Notes under the pieces: model-generated | Seen by the model: the letters and a program-made list of their open reading frames with translations, nothing else | What the model was told of the DNA's origin: nothing | Databases searched by the model: none | Program-made: the position numbers and the translations under genes | Origin: an uncultured Ignavibacteria bacterium | Lineage (GTDB): Bacteria > Bacteroidota > Ignavibacteria > Tepidaquicellales > Tepidaquicellaceae | Direction of reading: 5' to 3' | NCBI GenBank assembly: GCA_937974175.1 | Contig: CALJIG010000040.1 | Location: 1 to 51,723, forward strand | Length of the DNA: 51,723 nt | Shown here: positions 9,434 to 19,129 of the stretch, piece by piece | Numbering within the stretch: position 1 is the stretch's first letter | Layout of the letters: each line of letters begins with the position of its first letter

Positions 9434-10846
9434 ATGAAAAATCGTTTATTTCTTGTTGTACTTTTTTTAGTCACGCTGTTATCAAGCGCCAATGCGCAGC
9501 TTCCTAACAGTAATATGACTTTACTAAAAGCTCTTAACCCACGCCCGGGAAGTTATTCTGCTTTATGGGGATATGTAGCGCCTAACGGCAGGGAGTATGC
9601 AATTTTAGGATGCGGTTCAGGAACATCATTTATAGATGTTACTGATTCGGCGAATATCCGTGAGTGCGATTTTGTTTCCGGTGTTACTTCTAACTGGCGT
9701 GAAATGAAAACTATCAGCCACTACGCTTATGTAGTATCTGAAGGTTCAAACAGCAAAGTGCAGATAATTGATTTACAATATCTGCCTGACTCAGTCAGCT
9801 TGGTAAAGACAACATCTTTTACAGGGCACACAACTACTCACTCAATTCAGGTGTGGGGAACAAATAAAATTATTTTAAACGGATGCAACAGCACGAATTT
9901 CAGCAATGGTGTTGTTATACTAGATTGTACCGACCCGGTAAATCCTGTTATCCTAACAAAAGCAAATAGCCAGTTCGGCGGAAATACAAACGGTTATGTT
10001 CATGACAGCAGAGTATGGAAAGATACATTGTATGCATGTAATATCTATACAGGATATGTAACACTTTATGACGGAAGATCTATGCCTGTTGCAGGCGATA
10101 CATTAATTCCGTTTAAATCATTCCAGACAGTTCCGAATCCTTTCACACATAATCTTGCATTTACACAGGATGGCAAGTATATTTTCACAACTGATGAAAC
10201 TTCAAGCCCTAACGGAAAACTAAAAGGCTGGAACATTCAGGATAAAACAAATATCACAAACGTTTCGACATGGACACCTACAGGTATTACCACAGCAATC
10301 GTTCACAACATTGAAATTTACGGTAAGTATGCATTAGTTGCTCACTATACTGCAGGTATCAGATTACTTGATGTATCTGTTCCTTCTGCACCGGTAGAGC
10401 TGGCATGGTACGATACATATCCTTCATCCAATGGTAATACATTTAACGGATGCTGGGCAGTGTATATGCTTCCATCGAAAAAAATTATTGCATCGGATAT
10501 CAACACAGGATTTTATTGTGTGAAGCCGACAATTACAATAACAGGTATTGAAAATCCTGTAGCAACAGAAACACCAAGCACATTCGGACTAAAACAAAAT
10601 TATCCGAACCCATTCAATCCTTCAACAAAAATAAGTTTCAGCCTTACAAAAAATTCTTTTGTATCGCTGAAAGTATTTAATCTTTCAGGGAAAGAAGTTG
10701 CAAACCTTGTAAACGACAGAAGAGACGGCGGTAATTATGAATATACTTTCGATGCAGGCAAATACGGACTTTCAAGCGGAGTATATTTCTATACACTTGA
10801 AGCTGAAGGAAAATCAGAAACAATGAAAATGATTTTAGTAAAATAA
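9434..10846 (+). CDS. Choice-of-anchor B family secreted protein with T9SS domain
   Basis: The 470-residue protein has a signal peptide (about 1-21, ending ANAQ) followed by LVIVD/propeller-like repeats, as in choice-of-anchor B proteins. Landmarks are SALWGYVAPNGREYAILGCGSGTSFIDV, NWREMKTISHYAYVVSEG, VQIIDLQYLPDSV and GIRLLDVSVPSAPVELAWYDT. A T9SS sorting domain starts near residue 380 with NYPNPFNP at 389. It is probably exported and surface-associated; no enzymatic activity can be read from the sequence. AGAAGGAAAATG at the start gives one of the better Shine-Dalgarno matches in the window. TATATTTA at 9370-9377 resembles the -7 element and could be its promoter. It is monocistronic, with terminators on both sides. 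Confidence 0.85.
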   Translation: MKNRLFLVVLFLVTLLSSANAQLPNSNMTLLKALNPRPGSYSALWGYVAPNGREYAILGCGSGTSFIDVTDSANIRECDFVSGVTSNWREMKTISHYAYVVSEGSNSKVQIIDLQYLPDSVSLVKTTSFTGHTTTHSIQVWGTNKIILNGCNSTNFSNGVVILDCTDPVNPVILTKANSQFGGNTNGYVHDSRVWKDTLYACNIYTGYVTLYDGRSMPVAGDTLIPFKSFQTVPNPFTHNLAFTQDGKYIFTTDETSSPNGKLKGWNIQDKTNITNVSTWTPTGITTAIVHNIEIYGKYALVAHYTAGIRLLDVSVPSAPVELAWYDTYPSSNGNTFNGCWAVYMLPSKKIIASDINTGFYCVKPTITITGIENPVATETPSTFGLKQNYPNPFNPSTKISFSLTKNSFVSLKVFNLSGKEVANLVNDRRDGGNYEYTFDAGKYGLSSGVYFYTLEAEGKSETMKMILVK

Positions 10847-10870
10847 TAAAAGTAAATTTTTTATTCATTC

Positions 10871-10907
10871 AAACCTGACTTTGTGAAAACGGAGTCAGGT
10901 TTTTTTA
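10871..10907 (+). terminator. Hairpin terminator (AAACCTGACT stem)
   Basis: AAACCTGACT pairs with AGTCAGGTTT around a 12-base loop and runs into a T tract, 24 bases after the choice-of-anchor B gene. The stem is related to those at 12994, 15162 and 17421. Confidence 0.85.
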
Positions 10908-11076
10908 TAGTATAAAATAATAAATATCTTTATATTTCACTGTTCACAATAAATTTTTAAAGTGAACACGTACTTACTCTTCTCAGAGCTATCAACTGCG
11001 AAGAAGCATCAAAACTACATTCCGAAAGCGGGCAATGAAATAAAATAGTTTTATTTCAAAAACAATCTATTGCCCA

Positions 11077-12969
11077 ATGAAACATTTAAAACACTTTATC
11101 TTCTTTTTTTTGATTATTTTTTTCTTATCTGAGGGGGAAATTTATTCTCAGGGTAAATCTCCCGCTGTAATTACTGAATCAAATAATATTTCGCCCACAG
11201 GTGTGCCTAATTCAGATTTGAATTTTGGAAATGAGAGTAATGAAATAAAAGAATTAGCAAGACAAATTACAGAAGCAAAGAAAAGTGGAAATGCAGAGAG
11301 AGTTCAATACTACCAGAATAAACTAGATGCTTTAACCGGCGCAAGCAAAGTTGACTGTCAGAATTTACAATATACTATCGGCAGTAATGAGAAAACAGAT
11401 GTATTAAATTATAACACAGTTGCAACCGGTAATATAAGTTCTGCTTCTGTTGCTCTTGACAGAACAAACGGAAATATATATGCAGTCACTGTGTATGGCT
11501 TTACTCCTCCTACTGTATCTATTTTCAAATCTGTTAATAATGGATTAAGTTTTAGTTTACTTTTTACTTTTACACCCAATTTACCAACAGGTTACTACTG
11601 TACAGCAAATCAACTTGATTTAGAAGTGGTTGGAAGAGGAGATTTTTCATATCTTTACGGAGTTATGCAAGTGTGGAAAGACAGCACTAAAGGAATATAT
11701 TTCAAAATTAGGAATGATGGAAATTTTTTTAGCAGTTCAGTTTTTGCCAGTACTAATACTGCATTTGCTCCTTATAATGTTCCAATTATAAGACCAAGAA
11801 TTACAAGTGATAATGCGGCGTTTCTGGTAGCACCCTTTGTATATATTACGTACACGGTTGATTCTTTAAGAGGCACGGGCAATAAATGGATGAAAACTAA
11901 AGTAATAAGAATTACAAATCCTTATGATTCAATACCTACATTAGTAAACTTAAATCCGCCAGGTTCATTCAATGGAGCATATTTTTATAATGCGCCGAAT
12001 CAACCTGATTCAGCTTTTATGCAGACAGATATTTGCTGTATTGGCACAGGCGATTCTAATTTTGTAGTTACTACATCTGTAATGAGAGGAGCTACTACAT
12101 TTTCCGGAACTAATTTTTATATGACTACTTCTGCAACTTCCGGGAGTACAATAGCATCCTCAAATTCCGTAAATGATACTAAATTGCTTGATATACCACG
12201 GATAGCTTCCCCGGGATTTGGAACGCGGGATGTAATGATGGGGGCTATAAGATTGTATGGCGGTGGAGATTGGGATCCCTATTATTACAAGAGTAACACC
12301 ATAAATAGAAATTTTGGAAATTTTACTTCATCAGGATTTGTGGATAATTCAACAGATACAACTGTTGGAATGGACCTTGCTGCTAGGTATCGGTCTTTTG
12401 ATAATTATTTGTTTGCTATCAATAATAAAAAAAAACGAAGTGGGGGCGCAGCAATATATGGAGTAATTTTAGGTAATCTATATTCATCAGGTGTTTTTGC
12501 AGGATTGTACCAGGCAAACCCACCATCTTTTCCTGTTCAATACGGAGGTAATTTTCCCTCTGCAACTTTCAGATCTGTTAATAATGATTCCTGCTTTATA
12601 GGATATGGAGGAGCTTGTGGGAGTGGAAATCCATTTTGCAACTACGGTGTAACGGGCGGGTGCAGCGGAGCGTTTATCGGAATTGAAAATAATTCATTGA
12701 TGGTAAAGGGATTTCAGCTATCACAGAATTATCCTAATCCTTTCAATCCATCAACAAAAGTATTTTTTACTGTTTTGCAAAACTCATTTGTAAATATAAA
12801 AGTATTTGATGTATTGGGAAGGGAAGTTGCAGAATTAGTTAATGAAGTTGTAACTGCCGGTGAGCACAATGTAACCTTCAACGGTGAGACATTTCAAAGC
12901 GGAATTTATTATTATAAAATGGAAGCGGGTGATTTCTCGGAAACAAAGAAAATGATATTAGTAAAATAA
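11077..12969 (+). CDS. Secreted T9SS cargo protein, unknown function
   Basis: The 630-residue protein begins with a signal peptide (MKHLKHFIFFFLIIFFLSEG, cleavage near residue 25) and a short charged helix (about 50-85, EIKELARQITEAKKSGNAER) that is probably coiled. A large beta-rich body runs to about residue 540, with sialidase-like phrases such as SVALDRTNGNIYAV and SIFKSVNNGLSF. Cysteines cluster near the end (GGACGSGNPFCNYGVTGGC). A T9SS sorting domain carries NYPNPFNPSTKV at 551. I do not recognise a specific family; a propeller fold is a guess. It has its own terminator downstream and no operon partner. Confidence 0.75.
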   Translation: MKHLKHFIFFFLIIFFLSEGEIYSQGKSPAVITESNNISPTGVPNSDLNFGNESNEIKELARQITEAKKSGNAERVQYYQNKLDALTGASKVDCQNLQYTIGSNEKTDVLNYNTVATGNISSASVALDRTNGNIYAVTVYGFTPPTVSIFKSVNNGLSFSLLFTFTPNLPTGYYCTANQLDLEVVGRGDFSYLYGVMQVWKDSTKGIYFKIRNDGNFFSSSVFASTNTAFAPYNVPIIRPRITSDNAAFLVAPFVYITYTVDSLRGTGNKWMKTKVIRITNPYDSIPTLVNLNPPGSFNGAYFYNAPNQPDSAFMQTDICCIGTGDSNFVVTTSVMRGATTFSGTNFYMTTSATSGSTIASSNSVNDTKLLDIPRIASPGFGTRDVMMGAIRLYGGGDWDPYYYKSNTINRNFGNFTSSGFVDNSTDTTVGMDLAARYRSFDNYLFAINNKKKRSGGAAIYGVILGNLYSSGVFAGLYQANPPSFPVQYGGNFPSATFRSVNNDSCFIGYGGACGSGNPFCNYGVTGGCSGAFIGIENNSLMVKGFQLSQNYPNPFNPSTKVFFTVLQNSFVNIKVFDVLGREVAELVNEVVTAGEHNVTFNGETFQSGIYYYKMEAGDFSETKKMILVK

Positions 12970-12993
12970 TAGAATCAAATTTTTTATAGTTAC

Positions 12994-13028
12994 AAACCTG
13001 ATTTCGTTAATTCGGAGTCAGGTTTTTT
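12994..13028 (+). terminator. Hairpin terminator (AAACCTGA stem)
   Basis: AAACCTGA pairs with TCAGGTTT around the loop TTTCGTTAATTCGGAG-like segment and continues into a T run. It lies about 25 bases after the stop at 12969. The stem resembles the terminator at 10871. Confidence 0.8.
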
Positions 13029-13123
13029 TATGCCCGTCTTTTTTGACTTTAAAAAGCTATCCGGTAATGTTACTTTCTTTTCAAGTTTAACTTAAATGTT
13101 CTTTATAATACTTCAAAACTAAA

Positions 13124-15133
13124 ATGAAAAAACTTTTTCTGCTTCTGCTATTGTCTTGCTGCGGTAATTGGGCTAATTCCCAGACTGACAATTTGATCGG
13201 AGCTGATGTATGTTCTCATGGTAAAATGAGTAAAAACTACACTCATCTTAATCATGAATTTGATTCACCAAACACACCGCTTCACTCATTTAACGTACTG
13301 GAATATAAGCTAAATCTTGATTTATATAACTGCTTTATATCTCCATATACAAAAGCTTTTACCGGAACTAACCAAATTACATTTAGAGTAGATTCAACTT
13401 TAAATTCTATAAATCTAAACGCTTTAAATACATCAATAGGAATTGATACAATTAAAATTGGCTCCACGTCTTTAACATATACTCATGCAAGTAATGTCGT
13501 TGCCATTAATCTTGATAGAACTTACAACGCAGGTGAAACTGTTGTGATGAAAATTTCTTATCATCATAATAACGTTACGGCAGCAGGTTTTTATGCAAGC
13601 AATGGAATGGTATTTACCGATGCAGAGCCTGAAGGCGCGCGCGGATGGTTCCCATGCTGGGATAAACCTTCGGATAAAGCTACATGGGATTTAACTGCAA
13701 GAACACCTACTACAGTTATCCTTGGCTCGAACGGAAGACTTGCCGATTCAACTGTAAACGGCGGAGCAATTTTTTATCACTGGGTAAGCAGAGACCCGAT
13801 TGCAACATACCTGATGACAATGATTGGAAAGGTCGGTTACAATCTTGATGTTATCTGGTGGAAAAAGATATCTAATCCGAATGATAGTATACCTATCAGA
13901 TTTTACTGGAATACAGGAGAATCAGGACTTGCAAATATAAAATCAAAGATGCCTTCGATGATGACAAGATTCTCACAGTTATTCTGCGAACATCCATTTG
14001 AGAAGAACGGATTTGCTACGGCTAACAATCAGTTTACATGGGGCGGAATGGAAAACCAAACACTGACAATACTTGCTCCTAACTACTGGAATGAAAACGT
14101 AGTAGCTCACGAGTTTGGACATCAGTGGTTCGGCGATTTAATTTCTCCCGGAACATGGGCTGATATTTGGTTGAATGAAGGATTTGCAACTTATTGTGAA
14201 GCTTTGTGGAAAGAACATACTACAAGCTATGCTTCATATAAGTCAGCAATAAATAGTAATGCAAGCAGTTATATTTCAGGAAACCCGGGATGGTCAATTT
14301 ATAATCCTGCATGGGCAATTACAACACCTGACCAGAATACATTGTTTAATACAGCAATGACATATTATAAAGGCGCATGCGTTCTTCACATGCTGAGATA
14401 TACACTGAACGATACAACAATGTTTTTTAATGTGCTGCGAAGCTATACTAAAGATACAGTAAGCTTTAAATTTAAGAATGCAGTAACTGCTGACTTTGTA
14501 ACAAAAGTAAATTCAGTTACAGGTCAGGATTTAACCTGGTTCTTCAATCAATGGATATATCAGCCGAATCATCCTGTATATGCTAACACATATAATTATT
14601 CAGGCTCCGGTACGAACTGGACTTTGAGATTTAATGCGAAGCAGACTCAATCAACTCCGGCATTTTTTAAAATGCCTATAGAAATTAAAGTGGCATTTGT
14701 AGGCGGAACGGATACAACGGTAAGAGTGATGAACGATGCAAATAATCAGCTGTTCACATTCAATTTTACAAAGCAGCCTAATGCCGTTACGTTTGACCCA
14801 AATGCAAATATAGTATTGAAGCAGGGAACAACTTTATTAGGTGTTGAAACAGTCTCGAATGAAACACCTTTTAAATTTGCTTTGAAACAGAATTATCCGA
14901 ATCCTTTCAATCCTGTTACAAATATAAACTTTGAAATTCCAAAGGAATCATTTGTAAAAATTACAGTCTATGATAATTTAGGAAGAGTAATAAATATTTT
15001 AGCAAATGAAAAATATAATGCAGGTAGTTATTCAGTGAGTTTCGATGCTTCGAAACTTTCCAGCGGATTGTATTTTTACAAACTTGAAGCAGGAAATTTT
15101 GTAGAAACGAAATCTATGATACTTACGAAATAA
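13124..15133 (+). CDS. M1 family zinc aminopeptidase with T9SS sorting domain
   Basis: The 669-residue protein has a signal peptide (about 1-19), an M1 N-terminal saddle domain, and the gluzincin catalytic core. That core has the substrate-anchoring GGMEN motif (FTWGGMENQTLTI) and HEFGHQW with zinc ligands His329 and His333, general base Glu330 and third ligand Glu352 in WLNEGFATY. A C-terminal T9SS domain has NYPNPFNP at 590. M1 enzymes remove N-terminal residues from peptides; this one should act outside the cell or at the surface to feed on peptides. The next gene is a close paralogue of equal length and architecture. The short ATG context AACTAAAATGAAAAAAC has no clear Shine-Dalgarno sequence. 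Confidence 0.92.
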   Translation: MKKLFLLLLLSCCGNWANSQTDNLIGADVCSHGKMSKNYTHLNHEFDSPNTPLHSFNVLEYKLNLDLYNCFISPYTKAFTGTNQITFRVDSTLNSINLNALNTSIGIDTIKIGSTSLTYTHASNVVAINLDRTYNAGETVVMKISYHHNNVTAAGFYASNGMVFTDAEPEGARGWFPCWDKPSDKATWDLTARTPTTVILGSNGRLADSTVNGGAIFYHWVSRDPIATYLMTMIGKVGYNLDVIWWKKISNPNDSIPIRFYWNTGESGLANIKSKMPSMMTRFSQLFCEHPFEKNGFATANNQFTWGGMENQTLTILAPNYWNENVVAHEFGHQWFGDLISPGTWADIWLNEGFATYCEALWKEHTTSYASYKSAINSNASSYISGNPGWSIYNPAWAITTPDQNTLFNTAMTYYKGACVLHMLRYTLNDTTMFFNVLRSYTKDTVSFKFKNAVTADFVTKVNSVTGQDLTWFFNQWIYQPNHPVYANTYNYSGSGTNWTLRFNAKQTQSTPAFFKMPIEIKVAFVGGTDTTVRVMNDANNQLFTFNFTKQPNAVTFDPNANIVLKQGTTLLGVETVSNETPFKFALKQNYPNPFNPVTNINFEIPKESFVKITVYDNLGRVINILANEKYNAGSYSVSFDASKLSSGLYFYKLEAGNFVETKSMILTK

Positions 15134-15161
15134 TTCAATTTATTATTAGCAATTTATATTT

Positions 15162-15198
15162 GACCTGACAGGTTTTCAATCCTGTCAGGTCTTTTTTT
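15162..15198 (+). terminator. Strong hairpin terminator (GACCTGACAGG)
   Basis: A perfect 11-bp stem, GACCTGACAGG and CCTGTCAGGTC, has an 8-base loop followed by seven T residues. It lies 28 bases after the first aminopeptidase gene. An almost identical hairpin stands at 17421-17450 facing the minus-strand gene. Confidence 0.9.
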
Positions 15199-15313
15199 AT
15201 ATTGAAATCTTTCTGATCTGTATAAAATCTGAACTCTTCTCGTTTTCCCCTTTATTTACTTTCAAAACATTCTTACTTTTTCTTTTTACTCCAGTATAAA
15301 ATTATATCATCTC

Positions 15314-17326
15314 ATGAAAATATTTACTGTTCTTCTTCTCCTGTTTGTATACTGTTTAAGCATTGCTCAGACTTCGGATGTTTCCGGCGCATATCAATGC
15401 TCTCACGGAAAAATGAACAGAAAGTTTATCCCACAAAGTACTGACTTATCGCCGAACTCTCCCGTGCATTCATTCAATGTGCTTGAATATAAATTGAATA
15501 TAGATATCTATAATTGCTTCATTACTCCGTTCCCTAAATCATTTACAGGAACGAATCAGATGACGTTCAGAGCTGATTCAGTTATTAACTCGATAAAACT
15601 GAACGCTAATAACACATCACTGGGTATAGATACGATAAAAATAGGAGCAGCAGTTCTTACATTCACTCATGTTTCAAATATTGTTACAATAAATCTTGAC
15701 AGGACTTATAATCCCGGTGAAACCGTAGTGATGAATATTGCATATCACCACAACAATGTAACCGATAATAGTTTTTATGTTAGCAATGGTATGGTGTTCA
15801 CTGATTTTCCGCCTGAAGGCGCAAGAGGCTTTTTCCCATGCTGGGATAAGCCCGGCGATAAAGCTACATGGAATTTTACAGCACGTGTACCGACAACTGT
15901 ACTGCTCGGCTCAAACGGCAGACTTGCGGATTCAACCGTTAACGGCGGAGCAATATTTTATAACTGGATAAGCAGAGACCCTATATCAACTTACTTAATG
16001 ACAATGATAGGAAAAGTAAATTACAATCTTGATGTGATATGGTGGAAGAAAATTTCAAATCCTAATGACAGTACTCCAATAAGATTTTACTGGAATACAG
16101 GCGAAGGCGGACTTGCAAATATAAAATCAAAAATGCCTGCAATGATGACACGCTACTCGCAGATGTTCGGTGAGCACCCATTTGAAAAGAACGGATTCGC
16201 AACATCGAACGGATTATTCCAATGGGCGGGAATGGAAAATCAAACGCTGACCATACTTGCTGCAAACGGTTGGAATGAAAATACAGTTGCGCATGAGTTC
16301 GGGCATCAGTGGTTCGGTGATCTGGTTTCTCCGGGAACGTGGGCAGATGTATGGCTCAATGAAGGCTTTGCAACTTACTGCGAAGCTTTGTGGAAAGAAA
16401 GCACAACCGGTTACACTGCGTATAAAACATCTATCAATGGAAATGCAAGCGGGTACTTCAGCGGGAATCCCGGCTGGCCGATTTATAACCCAAGCTGGGC
16501 AGTTACAACTCCTAACTTAAATACATTATATAATACTGCAATTACCTATGATAAAGGCTCATGTGTACTTCACATGCTGCGATATGTCCTTCAGGATACG
16601 TCAGTATTTTTTAACTGCCTTCGCTCTTATGCAACTGATACGGCAAACTTTAAATTTAAAAATGCAATCACGGCAGATTTTGTTGCAAGGGTAAATCAGG
16701 TATCAGGGCAGGATTTGAACTGGTTCTTTGACCAGTGGGTTTATCAGCCTAATCATCCTGTATATGCAAACAAGTATTGGTTTACAAATAACGGCGGCTC
16801 AAACTGGACGGTAAATTTCACTGCAAAGCAAACTCAGGCAGCGCCCTCTGCTGCATTCTTTAAAATGCCCATGGAAATTAAAATCACTTTTGTAGGAGGA
16901 ACAGACACTACAATAAGAATAATGAATGATGTAAATAATCAGCAGTTCACTTTTAATTTTAATAAGCAGCCAAATGGATTTGAATTTGATCCGGGTAGAA
17001 ATATTGTTCTAAAGGCAGGGACTACTACAATCGGAGTTGAGAATATCAGTAGTGAAATTCCGGGAACGTATTCATTGAAGCAAAATTATCCGAATCCGTT
17101 TAACCCTGTGACAAATATAAATTTCAGCATTCCGAAGCAGTCGTTTGTAAAAATTACTATCTACGATAATCTCGGAAGGGTAGTGAATCAGTTAGTGAAT
17201 GGTATTTACACTGCAGGAAGTTATAAAGTGGATTTTGACGGAACAAATTTATCAAGCGGTTTATATTTTTATAGAATTGAAGCGGGAAGTTTTGTTGAAA
17301 CGAAGAGTATGGTATTAACAAAATAA
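15314..17326 (+). CDS. M1 family zinc aminopeptidase with T9SS sorting domain (paralogue)
   Basis: The 670-residue paralogue of the preceding gene is highly similar throughout. It has a signal peptide ending near SIAQ, an exopeptidase motif reading AGMEN (FQWAGMENQTLTI) where the neighbour has GGMEN, HEFGHQW with His327, Glu328 and His331, Glu350 in WLNEGFATYCEALW, and a T9SS domain with NYPNPFNP at 591. The Gly-to-Ala change at the start of the GxMEN motif may alter S1 specificity; that is inference. Two tandem copies suggest specialisation on different peptides. The enzyme is expected outside the cell or on its surface. Confidence 0.92.
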   Translation: MKIFTVLLLLFVYCLSIAQTSDVSGAYQCSHGKMNRKFIPQSTDLSPNSPVHSFNVLEYKLNIDIYNCFITPFPKSFTGTNQMTFRADSVINSIKLNANNTSLGIDTIKIGAAVLTFTHVSNIVTINLDRTYNPGETVVMNIAYHHNNVTDNSFYVSNGMVFTDFPPEGARGFFPCWDKPGDKATWNFTARVPTTVLLGSNGRLADSTVNGGAIFYNWISRDPISTYLMTMIGKVNYNLDVIWWKKISNPNDSTPIRFYWNTGEGGLANIKSKMPAMMTRYSQMFGEHPFEKNGFATSNGLFQWAGMENQTLTILAANGWNENTVAHEFGHQWFGDLVSPGTWADVWLNEGFATYCEALWKESTTGYTAYKTSINGNASGYFSGNPGWPIYNPSWAVTTPNLNTLYNTAITYDKGSCVLHMLRYVLQDTSVFFNCLRSYATDTANFKFKNAITADFVARVNQVSGQDLNWFFDQWVYQPNHPVYANKYWFTNNGGSNWTVNFTAKQTQAAPSAAFFKMPMEIKITFVGGTDTTIRIMNDVNNQQFTFNFNKQPNGFEFDPGRNIVLKAGTTTIGVENISSEIPGTYSLKQNYPNPFNPVTNINFSIPKQSFVKITIYDNLGRVVNQLVNGIYTAGSYKVDFDGTNLSSGLYFYRIEAGSFVETKSMVLTK

Positions 17327-17343
17327 TTTTTTCCTCTTGCCTT

Positions 17344-17366
17344 CCCCCTTCTTTATAAGGAGGGGG
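17344..17366 (+). terminator. GC-rich hairpin after second aminopeptidase gene
   Basis: CCCCCTTCTT (17344-17353) pairs with AAGGAGGGGG (17357-17366), including a T-G wobble, over a three-base loop. No T tract follows, so it may be a terminator without U-run or a mobile repeat remnant rather than a classic intrinsic terminator. Confidence 0.4.
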
Positions 17367-17415
17367 ACTGAGGGGGCGGTATCAAAAGTACATTCCACTA
17401 ATGTTTCTTAAATAT

Positions 17416-17450
17416 AAAAAGACCTGTCAGGTTTTTAATCCTGACAGGTC
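17416..17450 (-). terminator. Hairpin terminator for the minus-strand serine hydrolase
   Basis: GACCTGTCAGG (17421-17431) and CCTGACAGGTC (17440-17450) form an 11-bp stem. On the minus strand it is followed by a T run (17420-17416). It lies 38 bases past the end of the 17488-18912 gene. The same hairpin is used on the plus strand at 15162. Confidence 0.8.
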
Positions 17451-17487
17451 TTCTGCTAATTGTTAAGTCTTAATTGTTAATTGAAAT

Positions 17488-18912
17488 TTACTTCCCTTCA
17501 AGCTTTTTTAAAGCTTCTAACCCGCTTGTGCTTTTTGGGTCCAGCTCAACTGATTTTTTATAATTTATCAGCGCATTTTCTTTATCGCCTTTAGCCAGAT
17601 ATGCTTCGCCTAAACTATCATAAACATTTGCAGAATTAGGGAACATCTCAACATTAAATTTAAAAATCTCTATTGCATCATCTGTTTTTCCGGATTGCAT
17701 CATCTGGTAACCAAGATTATTTATTTCACCTTCGTTCACAATATATTCATCTTTATTCTTTGCAAGTTCTCTTGCTTCGGCTATGGCTTCTTTGATGGTT
17801 TTTGAACCAGATGAAATTAGCACATTAGTAACAGATTTAGCCGGAAGCTTAACCGGTATTCCATACATAATTTTAGAAATGTCATTGGATATTTTAGAAG
17901 CCTGACCGTTAGAATAATTGCTTAGTACTATTATTACTAAATTATCACTTTCAACGCGTATTATATTTGTATTGAATCCGTTAATTCCGCCGCTATGAGT
18001 ATATATTATTTTTTCATCAGTCGGACTTACTTTGGCCGTTACTACATTCCATCCGTAAGCATAGTTTTTTAAAAAAGGTGTAAACATTTTTGCTTTCATT
18101 TCAGCGGAAAGAAGTTTGCCCGTATACAATGCTCTGTCCCATTTATACATATCTTCAATAGTTGAATACATTGCCCCTGCTGAAAAAGGAATTGTCATAT
18201 CTATATATTTCGAAACGTCAACAGAGCCGAAAGCATTATCATATCCTATAGCCTGATTAGTCATTTTAGCATCGTTGTGCTCATATCCGCTGTTAGTCAT
18301 TTCTAAAGGTGTTAAAATGTTTTCCTGCAGAACTGTTTCATAAGTTTTACCGGTAACTTTTTCTATCACAGCTCCAAGCATTACATATCCTGTATTACTG
18401 TATTTGTATTCACTTCCCGGCTCAAACTCTAAATCGCCGTTACCATAAGTTAAGATTAAATCTTTAGCTGAAATTGATTTAGTCAGATGGTTTTCCATGA
18501 ATTCTGTATTTGTGTAATTCGGAACTCCTGAAGTATGCGTAAGTAAATTATGAATTGTAATCTTATCGCCGTTATCTTTTCTATAGTAGGTCAGATAATC
18601 AGAAAGCTTTGCATCAAGCTTTATCTTGCCCTGCTCCACAAGCTGCATTATGAGCATTGCAGTAAATTGTTTTGTAAGAGAAGCAATGCGGAATTTTGTT
18701 TCCGGTGTGTTCTGTAATTTTTGTTCGCGGTCAGCATATCCGTAGCCTTTTTCAAAAAATACATTCCCGTTTTCACCTACTAAAACGCTGCCATTGAATA
18801 CACCGATTTCTGCATACTTACTGACGAGTTCATCAATTTTCTGAGCTCTATCCTGAGCGTTGGAATTTATGAATAAAAATAAGATTAAAACTGAAAGTAT
18901 AAATTTTTTCAT
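17488..18912 (-). CDS. Secreted serine hydrolase, class C beta-lactamase/PBP4* family, with TPR tail
   Basis: The 474-residue protein has a signal peptide (about 1-20, NSNAQ). Its beta-lactamase/D-Ala-D-Ala-peptidase-like domain carries SLTK at 78-81 (nucleophile Ser78, Lys81), YSN at 171-173 and HSG at 306-308 in place of KTG. The HSG triad is typical of the broad serine hydrolase/esterase branch more than of true AmpC. The C-terminal 80 or so residues form tetratricopeptide helices (VYDSLGEAYLAKGDKENALINYKKSVELDP). The substrate cannot be read: peptidoglycan peptides, D-amino acid peptides or esters are all possible. It stands alone on the minus strand and ends in its own terminator. Confidence 0.87.
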   Translation of the reverse strand: MKKFILSVLILFLFINSNAQDRAQKIDELVSKYAEIGVFNGSVLVGENGNVFFEKGYGYADREQKLQNTPETKFRIASLTKQFTAMLIMQLVEQGKIKLDAKLSDYLTYYRKDNGDKITIHNLLTHTSGVPNYTNTEFMENHLTKSISAKDLILTYGNGDLEFEPGSEYKYSNTGYVMLGAVIEKVTGKTYETVLQENILTPLEMTNSGYEHNDAKMTNQAIGYDNAFGSVDVSKYIDMTIPFSAGAMYSTIEDMYKWDRALYTGKLLSAEMKAKMFTPFLKNYAYGWNVVTAKVSPTDEKIIYTHSGGINGFNTNIIRVESDNLVIIVLSNYSNGQASKISNDISKIMYGIPVKLPAKSVTNVLISSGSKTIKEAIAEARELAKNKDEYIVNEGEINNLGYQMMQSGKTDDAIEIFKFNVEMFPNSANVYDSLGEAYLAKGDKENALINYKKSVELDPKSTSGLEALKKLEGK

Positions 18913-19079
18913 GAGTAATTTATGCTAATTTGATTTATAAATTTACCGAAGATGGGTGAGCTGAAAAATATATTAATTAATCATACGCACAATTGTTAAA
19001 AATGTTGTAAAATTCTCTAAATTTGTTCTCTGAGTTATAATTTATTCGACTCTTTTATATAGAAAATAGTTTCAATATT

Positions 19080-19108
19080 TTGTAAAATTGCTTTACAATT
19101 TCTTAACA
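19080..19108 (+). promoter_or_regulatory. Candidate Pho-box-like repeats upstream of pstS
   Basis: TTTACA at 19092-19097 and TTAACA at 19103-19108 are direct repeats with an 11-bp period, the spacing used by PhoB/PhoP-type regulators. The first also forms an inverted repeat with TTGTAAA at 19080-19086. They lie 22-38 bases upstream of the -7 element. The region is AT-rich and chance is possible. Confidence 0.35.
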
Positions 19109-19129
19109 TTAACTACAATCCGATTTTGG

